Origin: Priapulus caudatus
Lineage: Eukaryota; Priapulida; Priapulimorpha; Priapulimorphida; Priapulidae
Length of the DNA stretch: 29,353 nt
NCBI RefSeq assembly: GCF_000485595.1
Contig: NW_014578470.1
Location: forward strand, 4,438 to 33,790
Direction: 5' to 3'
The notes under the pieces are model-generated. The model saw nothing but the letters and a program-made list of their open reading frames with translations. It searched no databases and was not told the DNA's origin. Both the position numbers and the translations under genes were made by a program. The stretch's first letter is position 1. Every line of letters begins with the position of its first letter. Shown here piece after piece: positions 10,483 to 19,382 of this stretch.

Positions 10483-10491
10483 CACGCACGT
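10483..10491 (+). repeat. Possible 9-base target site duplication, left copy
   Basis: CACGCACGT, repeated in direct orientation at 12083-12091 just outside the other arm of the inverted repeat. The word is the reverse complement of a common phase of the adjoining minisatellite, so coincidence is possible. Confidence 0.4.
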
Positions 10492-12082
10492 CGTATCTAG
10501 GACAAATACCCCCCCGGACAAATCACCCCCGCCGGACAATTACCACCCTCTCGACCATTACCGCCCGGACAAATTTCCCATGCCATCTTAGCGCCCCCAT
10601 GCCATTCACATGACCCCGACATTAACGGCCCCCGGACAATTACCCCGGACATTTACCCCCCCGGAACACATTACCCCCGCGACATTTACCCCGCGCGACA
10701 ATTTACCCTCCCGGACAATTACCCCCGACAATTACGCCGCCGGGATTTACCACCCCGGACAATTACGCCCTCGGAACATTGTACCCCGCGGACAATTACC
10801 CCCCGGAAATTACGCCCCCGACAATTAACCCCCGGACATTTACCCCCGGACAATTACGCAGGCCCGGACATTACCGCCCGCGAACAATTACGCGCCCCGG
10901 ACCAATTACCCCCATGGCCATTACCTCCTATGCATTTCACAAATCCCCGGACATCACCCTCCGCGAGTCAATTACCGCCCCGGACATTTACCCCCCGAAA
11001 TTAGCCGCCCCGGACTATTTACCCCCCCGGACAATTACGCCCCCAGACAATTACCAACCGACAATTACCCCCATGGCCATTACCCCCCATGGCCATTCAC
11101 AGAAGGCCCCCCGGACAATCACCTCCGGACAATTACCCCCCCGGACAATTACCCCCGGACATTTACCCCCCAGACAATAACCGACCGCCGGACATTTACC
11201 CCCGGACATTTACCCCCGGACAATCACGGCCTCCGATAATTACCCACGGACAATTACCCCTCGGACAAATTACCCCCCGATATTTACCCCCCGGAATGCG
11301 TGCGTGCGTGCGTGTGTGCGTGTGCAGGTACAACGTGTGTGCAGGTAGGCAACGTGTGTGTATGTGTGCGTGCGTGCGTTGCGTGTGTAACGTACAGCGT
11401 TGCGTGCGGTGCGTGCGTGTGCTTGTATCGAACAATATAAGGCATCTGCTTGCTGCCACCGTTAAACTGCGCATGTGCGCATATGACGGTCAATGTTTGA
11501 ATAAACATGAAACAATTCGCTATTGTCCGGGGGTAATTGTTCCGGGGGGGTAATGTCGCGTGGAGTAATTGTCCGGGGGGTAATTGTCCGGGGGTAAAGC
11601 GCCGGGGTGATTGTCCGGGGGGGGGGGGGTAAATGGCATTGAGGGGTAAAATGGCGATGGGGGTAATTGTCTGGGGGTAAAATGTCGGGGGTATTTGGTC
11701 GCGGGGGGTAAAATGCATGAGGGGTAAATTGTCCGGGGGTAAAATTACGGGGGGGTAATTGTCCGGGGGTAAAAATGTCCGGGTAATTGTCGCGGTGGGT
11801 AAATGTCCGGGGTAAATAGTCCGTGGGGTAAATGTCCGGGGTAAATGTCGCGGGGGTAAAATGTCCGGGGTAATTGTTCCCGGGGTAAAATGTCCGGGGG
11901 TAAATGTCCGGGGGGTAGATGTCCCGGGGGGGTAAATGTCTCGGGGGTAAATTGTCCGGGGGTAATTGTCCGGCGGGGTGAATGCATGGGGGTAAGATGG
12001 CATGGGGGTAATTGTCGGGGGTAATTGTCCGGGGTAATTATGTCGCGGGGGTGAATGTCCGGGGGTAATATTGTCCTAGAAC
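10492..12082. mobile_element. Foldback-like element with long minisatellite terminal inverted repeats
   Basis: The left arm (10492-11295) is a minisatellite of ~14-16-base units, mostly CCCCCGGACAATTA and CCCCCGGACATTTA. The right arm (11525-12082) is its reverse complement, and a ~230-base spacer lies between. The arms match beyond the unit level. Both start at the outer edge with TCTAGGACAA (10496-10505; reversed at 12071-12080), and at comparable depth both carry the rare variant pair CATGCCATCTTA then CCCCCATGC(C)ATTCAC. They are therefore inverted copies of one sequence that diverged by indels, not two independent arrays. This architecture resembles FoldBack-type transposons, whose long terminal inverted repeats consist of short tandem repeats. 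No transposase is present, so the copy would be non-autonomous. An alternative is inverted duplication of a satellite by a break-repair event. Confidence 0.65.
11296..11524. other. Central spacer of the foldback-like element
   Basis: The first ~135 bases are GTGCGT-rich and resemble the external minisatellite at 9757-10482. The remaining ~95 bases look unique (CATCTGCTTGCTGCCACC, GCGCATGTGCGCATATG). No coding capacity. Confidence 0.7.
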
Positions 12083-12091
12083 CACGCACGT
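12083..12091 (+). repeat. Possible 9-base target site duplication, right copy
   Basis: CACGCACGT, identical to 10483-10491 and in the same orientation, two bases outside the TCTAGGACAA tip. Confidence 0.4.
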
Positions 12092-12107
12092 ATACCTGAT
12101 TGAAATT

Positions 12108-12198
12108 AGCTCTAGTAACTTATAGCCCGCGTTACGGTTGCCGCTGCGCCCAGCACTAGGAGCATAATAGTTACTAAGAGCGTATAGTTACTAGAGCT
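12108..12198. repeat. Inverted repeat around AGCTCTAGTAACT
   Basis: AGCTCTAGTAACT at 12108-12120 pairs with AGTTACTAGAGCT ending at 12198. With one extra T on the left the match extends into TATA. A further TAGTTACTA occurs in the loop near 12168-12176. Confidence 0.85.
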
Positions 12199-12215
12199 AG
12201 GTAGCTTATGTGCCG

Positions 12216-12590
12216 CGGAGAGACCCCAGTTTTCAACCCTAAACTTTCAGTGTCCAGTGCATCGGCATTTTTTTAAGAATATTTCGTTCGCAGAGCATAC
12301 ATCAAAGATTAGTTACCATGTGCAGATCTTAATTTTTGCCGTTTCCGGAGAGCCCTGAGTTTTTTTAACATTTCCATTCGCAGTGCAATCGTACTCAATA
12401 TAGTTGAAGCTGGGGCCGGTGAACGCAGCATGCAAATCGGCATGTCGCAATATGGATGGATGGCATGGTCCAGCTCATTCCGCCATTCAACAAATATTGA
12501 GTTCCAGAGACCCCCATTTTCAGTCACGAGTTTATTCCCAGAGGCTAGCATTTTGACTTCGCAGGGCACATACCTTCCCGGTACCATAAT
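12216..12590. repeat. Degenerate ~120-150-base repeat units
   Basis: Three loosely similar units start near 12216, 12345 and 12506. Each has a GAGACCCC-like word, an AGTTTT or ATTTTCA word, and later TTCGCAGNGCA. Divergence is high and unit edges are uncertain. Confidence 0.4.
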
Positions 12591-12619
12591 TGTGGGTGAG
12601 TGACCGCCCCCCGGCGCTG

Positions 12620-12712
12620 ACCTCTATAACCCTAATCCCTACCCCTTCAATGCCTAATCACAAACTGCTAACCCCTAATCGCAACCCAGTAAGGCCTAAC
12701 TAGCTGCCTAAC
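12620..12712. repeat. Degenerate CCCTAA-like patch
   Basis: A run of ACCCTAATCCCTA, GCTAACCCCTAATC and GGCCTAACTAGC words, resembling heavily mutated telomeric repeat. Confidence 0.5.
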
Positions 12713-13021
12713 TCAGTGGTTAATTAACATTTTTTGAGTCATCGACCCCTTTGAGAATGTTGGGGGTGAAAAAGGCCCTAAAGGACACCTCCCCAAAAAA
12801 GCAGCATAAACACACAATTTTGCATAGCGCTTAACCGGGTGGCAGTCGCCTTCGGACTGGTAAGGGGTGTGGCCTCCGGGACTTTGAAATCTGACGCCTT
12901 GTCCAGCTGTCGCAAACCGCTTGCGCCTAAAATACACCCTGTCCCCAATAGTACTCTGGCAACAAAAAAGTATACGCCTGTTGCATCATATTGCACATTT
13001 TTGATAATGGTCCTGTCCTGT
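12713..13021. other. No gene recognised; recurring GCCTTGTCC words
   Basis: Words such as GACGCCTTGTCCAGC, ATACACCCTGTCC and TATACGCCTGT recur here and again at 13230-13350, suggesting an old, badly eroded repeat. The short frames on both strands carry no motif. Confidence 0.35.
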
Positions 13022-13180
13022 CAATATATGGCATTATTGGTCCAATATCGGCCTTAGTGATATTGGCCAATTGTTTTGCTAATATGGGCATATTGGACCA
13101 AAATATCTGGCCATATATTTGTCAATATTGGCCTGGTGATATTGGCCCAATATTGTTTGCCATATTAGGTCCAATACAGC
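13022..13180. repeat. Degenerate TATTGGCC/GGCCAATA repeat cluster
   Basis: GTGATATTGGCC occurs twice (near 13056 and 13136). TGGTCCAATAT near 13039 pairs with ATATTGGACCA near 13090. The cluster mixes direct and inverted copies of an ~11-base dyad. Confidence 0.7.
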
Positions 13181-13454
13181 TTGATGGGTGTGTATCTAGA
13201 TAACCGACTGTGCCTTTAATGATGCCTCGAAAAGATATACCGCCTGTGCCAAATAATGATTTGGCTAAAATATACGCCTTGTCCAGCGCACGTCCGCCAG
13301 TACCGTTTAACAATGGGAGTGCCGCCCTAGGACTGGGTTCATAGACCGCCTGTAAGCCCATCCACGGACACACTTGGGTTGCCAGTGACCATCAGTTAAG
13401 AAGCCACTGCCCTAAACCCTATGCCATATAGCCTCCAGTAACTTACTGCTAGCT

Positions 13455-13735
13455 GTTTGTATGCTGTGCTGGTGCTGCTGCTGTTGTTGTATTGTTGTTG
13501 TTTTGCTGTTGCTGTTGCTGTCTGTGCTGCTGACGATGAATGTTACTGCTTGCGCTGCTGATGATGATCATGGATGATCTTTGATTAATGACTGAATGAC
13601 GATGATGTTACTGCTGCTGCTGCATGATGACAATGAATGATGACGATGATGATGGCATCATACTGGCTGATGCTGCTTGACCGAATGATGTTACTAGCTG
13701 ATGTTGCTGATATTGTTGCATGTTGTTGACATGTG
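13455..13735. repeat. CTG/TGATGA trinucleotide microsatellite region
   Basis: Interrupted runs of GCTGCTGTTGTT followed by GATGATGA and CTGCTGCTG words. Heavily imperfect. Confidence 0.9.
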
Positions 13736-13762
13736 GATTCATGTAATCCACCTCATTTCATT

Positions 13763-13818
13763 CAATATATAATAGTATATAATATAATATATAGTATATA
13801 TATATATAATATATAACA
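13763..13818. repeat. AT-rich dinucleotide tract
   Basis: Nearly pure TATATA/ATAATA sequence. Confidence 0.9.
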
Positions 13819-14136
13819 ACACCTTAAACCAGGTGCAAAATAACGGAAGTCCGGAGTCAAATACTCCTGATTTACGGTCGCGACTCCCTGATTGACAATA
13901 TGCCAGGGTTCCGTGTGACTCCTGAAACTTCTGCATTCTAACTAGTTCGTTTCGCGAGCACGGCCTCGGCGGATAATTACCCGTATTTTTTCAGTAAAAG
14001 TCCAAAGAAATTTGGCAGAACTGCAACCCGCATGAATGTTAAATATAAGCACATGCGTTATGTAATATCTTTAATTTTGAACTTCAGATGGCGGACTCCC
14101 TTCATTTCTGCTGCGGAACTCCCTTCTTTTGAGGTA

Positions 14137-14155
14137 GGGAGTCCTTTGGACTCCC
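14137..14155. repeat. Short hairpin GGGAGTCC-TTT-GGACTCCC
   Basis: An 8-base perfect stem with a 3-base loop. Related GACTCC words are scattered over 13850-14155. Confidence 0.85.
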
Positions 14156-14509
14156 GTGTTCAAAACTTAATTTCTACCCCTGCTAAACTGTGTTGGGTGA
14201 CAAAGCACGTATGTTGAGCGTGGCCGGTTACCGTCTGACAAATGTGATGCGCATTTCAGGTGACGTTGCCACCGATCCGGTTTTGGAGATTTTCCTGCCC
14301 TGATCTCGCGGTCCCCCGATGGATGACGATTGCAACAACAACAATCGGTAATTGATTTCCGTACGTTAGAGGTACATAGTGTTTACCAGTAACCTGCTAT
14401 GCATTCAGACAGGCTTTGAGTGTATTGCCGGAGTTTGCATATTACTAATTAACGATGCTCACCGATGGAAATAATTAATGCTTTAATACGGTGTTGGAAG
14501 TAAGGCCGG

Positions 14510-14545
14510 TTCCCAGTCAGTGGCCGGTAAATATTTGACTGGGAA
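14510..14545. repeat. Inverted repeat TTCCCAGTCA
   Basis: TTCCCAGTCA (14510-14519) pairs perfectly with TGACTGGGAA (14536-14545) across 16 bases. Confidence 0.9.
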
Positions 14546-16100
14546 TGGCTAATGCCTTGGGGGATTTTATTCTTAGGTCTATATTAGTTGCAGGAAAAAT
14601 TTCCAAAATCAGGAACTGGCTGGCTTCGAAACTTGACTTCCATACTGGACTATAATAAATAGTTTACATAGTTTATCGTTCTGATTGCTACGAATCGATC
14701 ACGGTAATCGGATAAACTTACGCGCTCTGAATTTATGTTGTTTGCATTGACAACAAGACCGCTGGCAGCAAGTAATCCATACATAGTACTCGCTGTCTGT
14801 GCCGCCTATATTATATTATATTACAAAGCATACGTTCACTAGTGTTTTTACTAATCTCTAAATACAATACATTGAGTCTCAGTGTACTAGCCCGATGGAA
14901 AGAGCGTTCTACTGCATAGCACCCGTATCACGCAACTTACACCTTTCTCAGCGGGTGTCTTGTACAAAGAGCCCCGAGAGGCGGCGGCTTCCACTATTTA
15001 TAATGCGTTCCCCCTCCTACGTCACAGTCCTTATTTTAGCTCCCCATTTCTGGCCAACCGGCCATACTAAATACGGTGGGGTGAGTATTACAACTGCTAC
15101 ATTACGCTACCGAATAAGGTGGGGTATACGCGTTTCCGCACTTGGCTCGACTCCATGGTCCGATTCTGGCCCTGATGTCATAGGTCATCTGGTCGGTGTT
15201 TGGGCTGTCACAATCCACCAGCTCCCGAGGAACCTTAGCCGTGCGTTTCGCTCACTGCGTCCTCTCCCGCGTTTCGGCTTGCTTGATCTAGCGTCCACTC
15301 ACAGCCTGTTGTGACATCTCTTCCGACACGGAGGCGCCAAGGTTGCGTTTCCCCGCATCGCCCCATGCTTCCCATAGTGTGTGGGCTTCGCCCGCTTACA
15401 TTCCTCCCCTCCTACCGAGACGATGGCCCATCGTCACGTTGCAGCCCCCTGGCTGCTGTCAATGGAGATCGAAATTTCGCCCGGGGAGACAATCGATTGG
15501 TGACGTAGCAGAACAAGCGCAACTCCCCTATAATGAATCAAAACCGGACTGGCAGTCTCGAACGAAAACCGTTGCTATCATTACGTCTAGGTGCCGCCAG
15601 TAACCGAAACGATGTATAACGCGCTACTTGCAAATAAATATCCCGTGCAAGTAAAAGTCCATTTAAAATACCGTGTAGCACACTGGCAACTTTACACAGA
15701 AAAAATAACTAATACCGTATAGGTACGCAGGCTACAACCGCCTTTCGATTAGTGATCGTATCGTAAACAACATCTATTTATTTATTGTTTTTATTTGCTT
15801 TTTCCCTATTTATATATTTTTATTTTGTTTCGCGGCACAGCTTCATAACTACTACTACAATTTCTTCACTACACAATATACGATATACTAATGTTTTCCG
15901 CTACTCTAGACTACACTACAAATACTGAACATACTGTTTTGGAAGAAGGGGAGAGCGTGAGGAACCAGTGCGGAATAGGAAAGCGAGAGCGCGAGATGGA
16001 GAAGAGCGCGGGAGGGCGGAAGGGGAGAGGTGGGGGTTCAAGGGGAGGGGGGTACCGTTTGACTGTGGGGGCGACCAGAGGGGCTATGAGGGAGTGGGGC
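14546..16100. other. No gene recognised; promoter-like and purine-rich patches
   Basis: A 139-codon + strand frame at 14895-15314 has no recognisable motif. CTATTTATAA near 14993 could be a TATA box. TTGGTGACGTAGC near 15498 loosely resembles a retroelement primer binding site, but nothing confirms an LTR here. 15945-16075 is purine-rich. Confidence 0.35.
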
Positions 16101-16102
16101 GG

Positions 16103-16486
16103 TTATGTAGGGATTACTATTACATAGATTGGCTGGCGAGGCCTGTCGTCGCCGTTGTCGTCGTCGTCGCCGTCATCGTCGTCGTCGCCCGTTGCGGAGA
16201 TGGCGTATCGCGGTGGTGGTGGCGGGTACTCGGTACTCGCCATCCTCTCCTCATATGGTGGTGGGGGCGAGTCCGGGGTACTGTACCGCATCGACGACGG
16301 TGGCGTGGACAGGGACGGCTCGTGCCATGCGCTCCACGGGCATCTGCGCGGGGACATGGCCTGCACCGGGTGAGTGCAATTGCAGACCTCGCAGGTCGTC
16401 TGCGTGACCGCATCCATGGTGGTGACGCCGAACCTCCGACCGACTCCATGCATTCGCCCGGGGGCGCCCACGTCCACTACCCACAA
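16103..16486 (-). CDS. Possible PPxY-containing proline-rich protein fragment
   Basis: Open frame of 127 codons on the - strand. A small cysteine cluster (CEVCNC) comes first. Two proline-rich motifs follow: SPPPPYEE, which contains a perfect PPxY site for WW domains such as those of Nedd4-family ubiquitin ligases, and YPPPPPRYA. After these come an acidic run of Asp and Gly and a C-terminal PIYVIVIPT before the stop. The order (Cys region, PPxY, acidic tail) resembles cytoplasmic tails of small adaptor proteins, but I cannot assign a family. The Met start is arbitrary, and a TAG at the head of the frame could be a splice acceptor. The Asp run comes from a GTC/GAC microsatellite, and long frames are open on the opposite strand too, so a chance ORF in GC-rich DNA is a real alternative. 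Confidence 0.35.
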   Translation of the reverse strand: MWVVDVGAPGRMHGVGRRFGVTTMDAVTQTTCEVCNCTHPVQAMSPRRCPWSAWHEPSLSTPPSSMRYSTPDSPPPPYEERMASTEYPPPPPRYAISATGDDDDDGDDDDNGDDRPRQPIYVIVIPT

Positions 16487-16561
16487 ATGTTATTGGGACC
16501 GGCGCACTGGCGCCGGGAGGTGGTGGAGTCGCGCCTATCAAGGGGCCGAGTCCCGATCCCC

Positions 16562-18057
16562 GAGTCACCTGCTTCCTAGCTGGGACTGCATCGATCGCCA
16601 AACGTGCGTCACCCACACTCTCACTCTCACTCTCATTGTTAGACTCTCCACGAGCTGGGTTTGTTGCCAGCCGACTGAGCGCCATCTGCTTGCACATTGT
16701 ACTGGCCCGCTCTGAACTCTATATGCAGGTCATACTCGGATAATACTACTGTCCATCTCTGCAAGCGGGCGTTAGTTAATGTTTTCGCTGTTATTAGATA
16801 TCGTAAAGGTTTATGATCGACGTAAATTATCATTCTACGACCTAGAAGAAAATGTCTCCATCGTATTAGTGAATAAACTACCGTGTAAGCCTCTTTCTCG
16901 AAAATGGCCCATCGTAGTTGTGCTCCCACTAACTGTTTACTAAGATACAAAATGACATGCTCCCTACCATCCCCCGCAACCTGCGTCAAAACAGAAGCTA
17001 TTGTATGAGTTGAAGCATCACAATACAAGGAAAAATCGTGTGAAGCTAATGCAAAAACCGGAGCGGAAGTAAGAGAATTCTTCAGCGTCTCGAACGCCTT
17101 CTGCTCTTCTGATGTCCATTTAAACGTTACTGATTTACCAGTAAGCAGCGTGAGAGGGCGTGCAATGGCAGGGTAGCCCCTTATAAACTTACGGTTATAC
17201 CCACTTAGCCTAAGGAAGCGTCTAACATCCGTAGGCGTCGCGGGAGGCTGGAAATCAAGTACGGCACGAGTCTTACTTGGGTCGGGGGTAATTCCTGTGC
17301 TGTCGATTACGTGCCCTAGAAATTGAATAGATTCGCAAAGAAAACAACATTTAGTCAGTTTCAATTTCAAATTAGCAGATTGCAACCTCGCGAATACCTG
17401 CAACAGATGTGTTACGTGTGAATCGAAATCGACGCTATGAACAACGATATCGTCAATATATACAATGACAAATTTACCCACAAATCCCTGCAGCACGGAA
17501 TGCATCAGGCTCTGAAACGCAGAAGGCCCGTTGCATAATCCAAATGGCAGAGACCGATGTTACCATTGTCCCCCCATTGTAACAAAACTAGCCTTATGTT
17601 TATCTCGCGGCGCAATGGGTAACTGATGATAAGCCAAGCGCAAATTTAAAGTTGAAAATACTCGCGCCCACACAGCTGATGCAACACATCATCGATTAAC
17701 GGGAGAGGATGATTATCTTTAATTGTAATTGAGTTTAATCTCCGAAAATCAACGCACATTCTCCACTCTCCATCCTTCTTAGGCACTAACAAGACGCCTG
17801 CCGCCCACGGTGACTGAGACGGCTCTATTATTCCTGCTGCTAACAGTTCGTCAACTTTTGCTTGTACTATTTGTGCATGTGCTGCTGATAATCCTTACGG
17901 CTTCGTACGAATTGCTCGATTACTTTCCGTATTTATTTGAAACTCCATGACGTTTGTTCTTCCTATCTCCTTATCTGAAGTCGCAAACGCATGAGCATTT
18001 GATTCTAATAGCTGTAATATACACCGTTGCTGGCTAATGTCTACCACATGGCTTACG
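16562..18057 (-). pseudogene. pol: Second copy: gypsy RT-RNase H fragment
   Basis: Reads right to left as the reverse transcriptase palm and fingers, then thumb and RNase H. The YIDD catalytic motif is at 17460-17449, followed by RRFLRLSGYNRKF, the RNase H start FSLYCDAS, the EKEAY block and FRAGQYNVQAD. It is a close copy of the right-hand element (20897-22505), differing by scattered substitutions. Private lesions include a TGG-TAA stop near 17562, a one-base deletion near 17670, and one extra base that shifts the frame inside the ADALSR block (near 16684). It also shares a TAA stop in RT (near 17895) with the other copy. The left boundary is abrupt at about 16562. The right end is the assembly gap, so its full extent is unknown. 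Confidence 0.9.
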
Positions 18058-18067
18058 NNNNNNNNNN
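18058..18067. other. Assembly gap (10 N)
   Basis: Ten Ns separate the RT fragment on the left from the 3' part of env on the right. The round size suggests a placeholder of unknown true length. The 3' end of env and the 3' LTR are probably lost here. Confidence 0.95.
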
Positions 18068-19381
18068 CGAGGTCTAGCCGAAAATACTACGAGCTTTTCA
18101 CATTTGATATCTATTTCTGTGGTTAGATTGCGGAAAAGCGCCATTCCACACGAATTAACCTCCGACGATGGGTACACTGGTGTGTTTAATGGGAAAAAAT
18201 CATGATCATCATGCAAACACATAAGGGTTTCATGGTTATCCGGCTCTATGTAATAATCATGATCAGGTGTAACCCCAAGGTATTTATGTGCAATGTTATA
18301 GTGCCCGGTCGCTAGTGATGAATTTGAGCCTGGTAAATAAACAAGAGGGGTTAGAATTTCATATATATCGAATAAGGATTCCCTTTGTCTTAGCGGTACT
18401 GACGCAAGTACATGAAAACCATGCGGCGAAGGAATAACCACTGCCTCTATTATCCCGTAATATTTTAAGAGGGACTCCGTTGGCGTATGTGGAAACTGGA
18501 GAGTTGGGGGTAAAAGCAATTTAATGTCCGTTAACATTTCCAAAAGTTTATGGGGTGGTATCAGATCTGTCGATAATCTACCCCCAACTAGAGTATCTAC
18601 CGCTCTTGTTATTGCATCTATGGTTGATTGTAGCTGATCAAATGCAAGTGTGAGCCCATTTATGGCTAAATATATCCGAGTTAAATATTTAAATTCCGTC
18701 AAAGGGTAACCCTCAAAATAATCCAATTCCCAGGTTATGTATTGTACTCGATCGGCGATAAAATTACTGTGATCCACTACTTCTTTCAACAGTTTAGTAT
18801 TTAACTCAGTATTTATACGAGTTAAATTTATGATTGTTATGCTGTCATCCAATATAGCCGAAAGATAGGATTGGGAAATCTGCATACCATTAATTTGTCC
18901 CTGAAGTTATTCGATGTCGCCCTCCATAGCGCTACCTATCAACCATTTTGCTAATTTACCGACGCCAGCAAACAAGGATCGCTTTGGCCGTGTCCGATGA
19001 AACGAATGCAACCCATGCACACGTGCGCTCAACGCCTCATATCTACGAAGAAACCACTGTAAATGAGTTTGAAGCATTTTATACAGATCATGCGCGAATT
19101 CTTTCTCACCACTCCAAGCAGGATAAGTAGGCATAACCTTATGTGGGGAAATAGGCGTTTGTAGACGGTTAATCTCTACATGCATTCGGATAAGGTAGAG
19201 GTTTAAGGCGGAGGTGTTTACGGAGAAGGCAATTAACCAGGTGTTTTGCGACACGGTCAACTGGCATTTCTTGACAAACAGAGCCCCGCTCGTTGGCTGG
19301 AGTGTAGAATCCACAGCTGTCGGTCTCATTATGTGCCAACACAGCGTGGCTAGCACGAGTCTGAAATAGATATGAGACCAT
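18068..19381 (-). pseudogene. env: Errantivirus/baculovirus-F-like envelope gene, broken and 3'-truncated
   Basis: Envelope glycoprotein of an old, integrated, retrovirus-like gypsy element. In active relatives it mediates membrane fusion. The frame begins with a hydrophobic signal-like segment and a short N-terminal subunit. A furin-type site RPKR follows at 18990-18979, then SLFAGVGKLAKWLIGSA, a hydrophobic glycine-containing fusion peptide of the kind seen directly after the cleavage site in baculovirus F and errantivirus Env proteins. Helical heptad-like sequence and a long ectodomain come next. One in-frame TAA at 18909-18907 lies just after the fusion peptide; the frame on either side is the same. 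The expected start region is in another frame or reached by splicing. The C-terminal ectodomain, membrane anchor and tail are missing at the gap. Non-functional as seen. Confidence 0.85.
19361..19380 (-). promoter_or_regulatory. Candidate splice acceptor for env mRNA
   Basis: On the - strand, TCTCATATCTATTTCAG followed by ACTCG gives a pyrimidine-rich tract ending in CAG (19363-19361) at the very beginning of the env frame. Env of gypsy-type errantiviruses is made from a spliced RNA. The matching donor would be the GTAAGT at 24578. Inferred from position and consensus only. Confidence 0.45.
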
Positions 19382-19382
19382 T

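Noticed and set aside
9714-10539. Long overlapping open frames (up to 255 codons) on both strands
   Set aside because: They are repeat-encoded: the GCGTGTAC unit lacks stops in most frames, and the translations are monotonous Thr/Arg/His or Val/Cys/Arg strings.
10492-12082. CRISPR-like array of short repeats
   Set aside because: No unique spacers of constant length; the units are contiguous and the sequence context is eukaryotic.
10610-12089. Proline/threonine-rich open frames up to 239 codons
   Set aside because: They arise from the CCCCCGGACAATTA minisatellite in both arms; frames drift with unit-length changes and show no protein-like conservation.
13122-13373. Glycine-rich - strand frame with repeated GTGG words
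   Set aside because: The resemblance to another nearby frame comes from the eroded GCCTTGTCC repeat, not from a protein family.
15490-15520. TTGGTGACGTAGC as a retroelement primer binding site
   Set aside because: No adjoining LTR end, no gag downstream and no second LTR were found.
15968-16579. A 203-codon + strand frame opposite the PPxY candidate
   Set aside because: Val/Arg/Trp-rich translation of a GTC repeat; the opposite strand gives more protein-like motifs.
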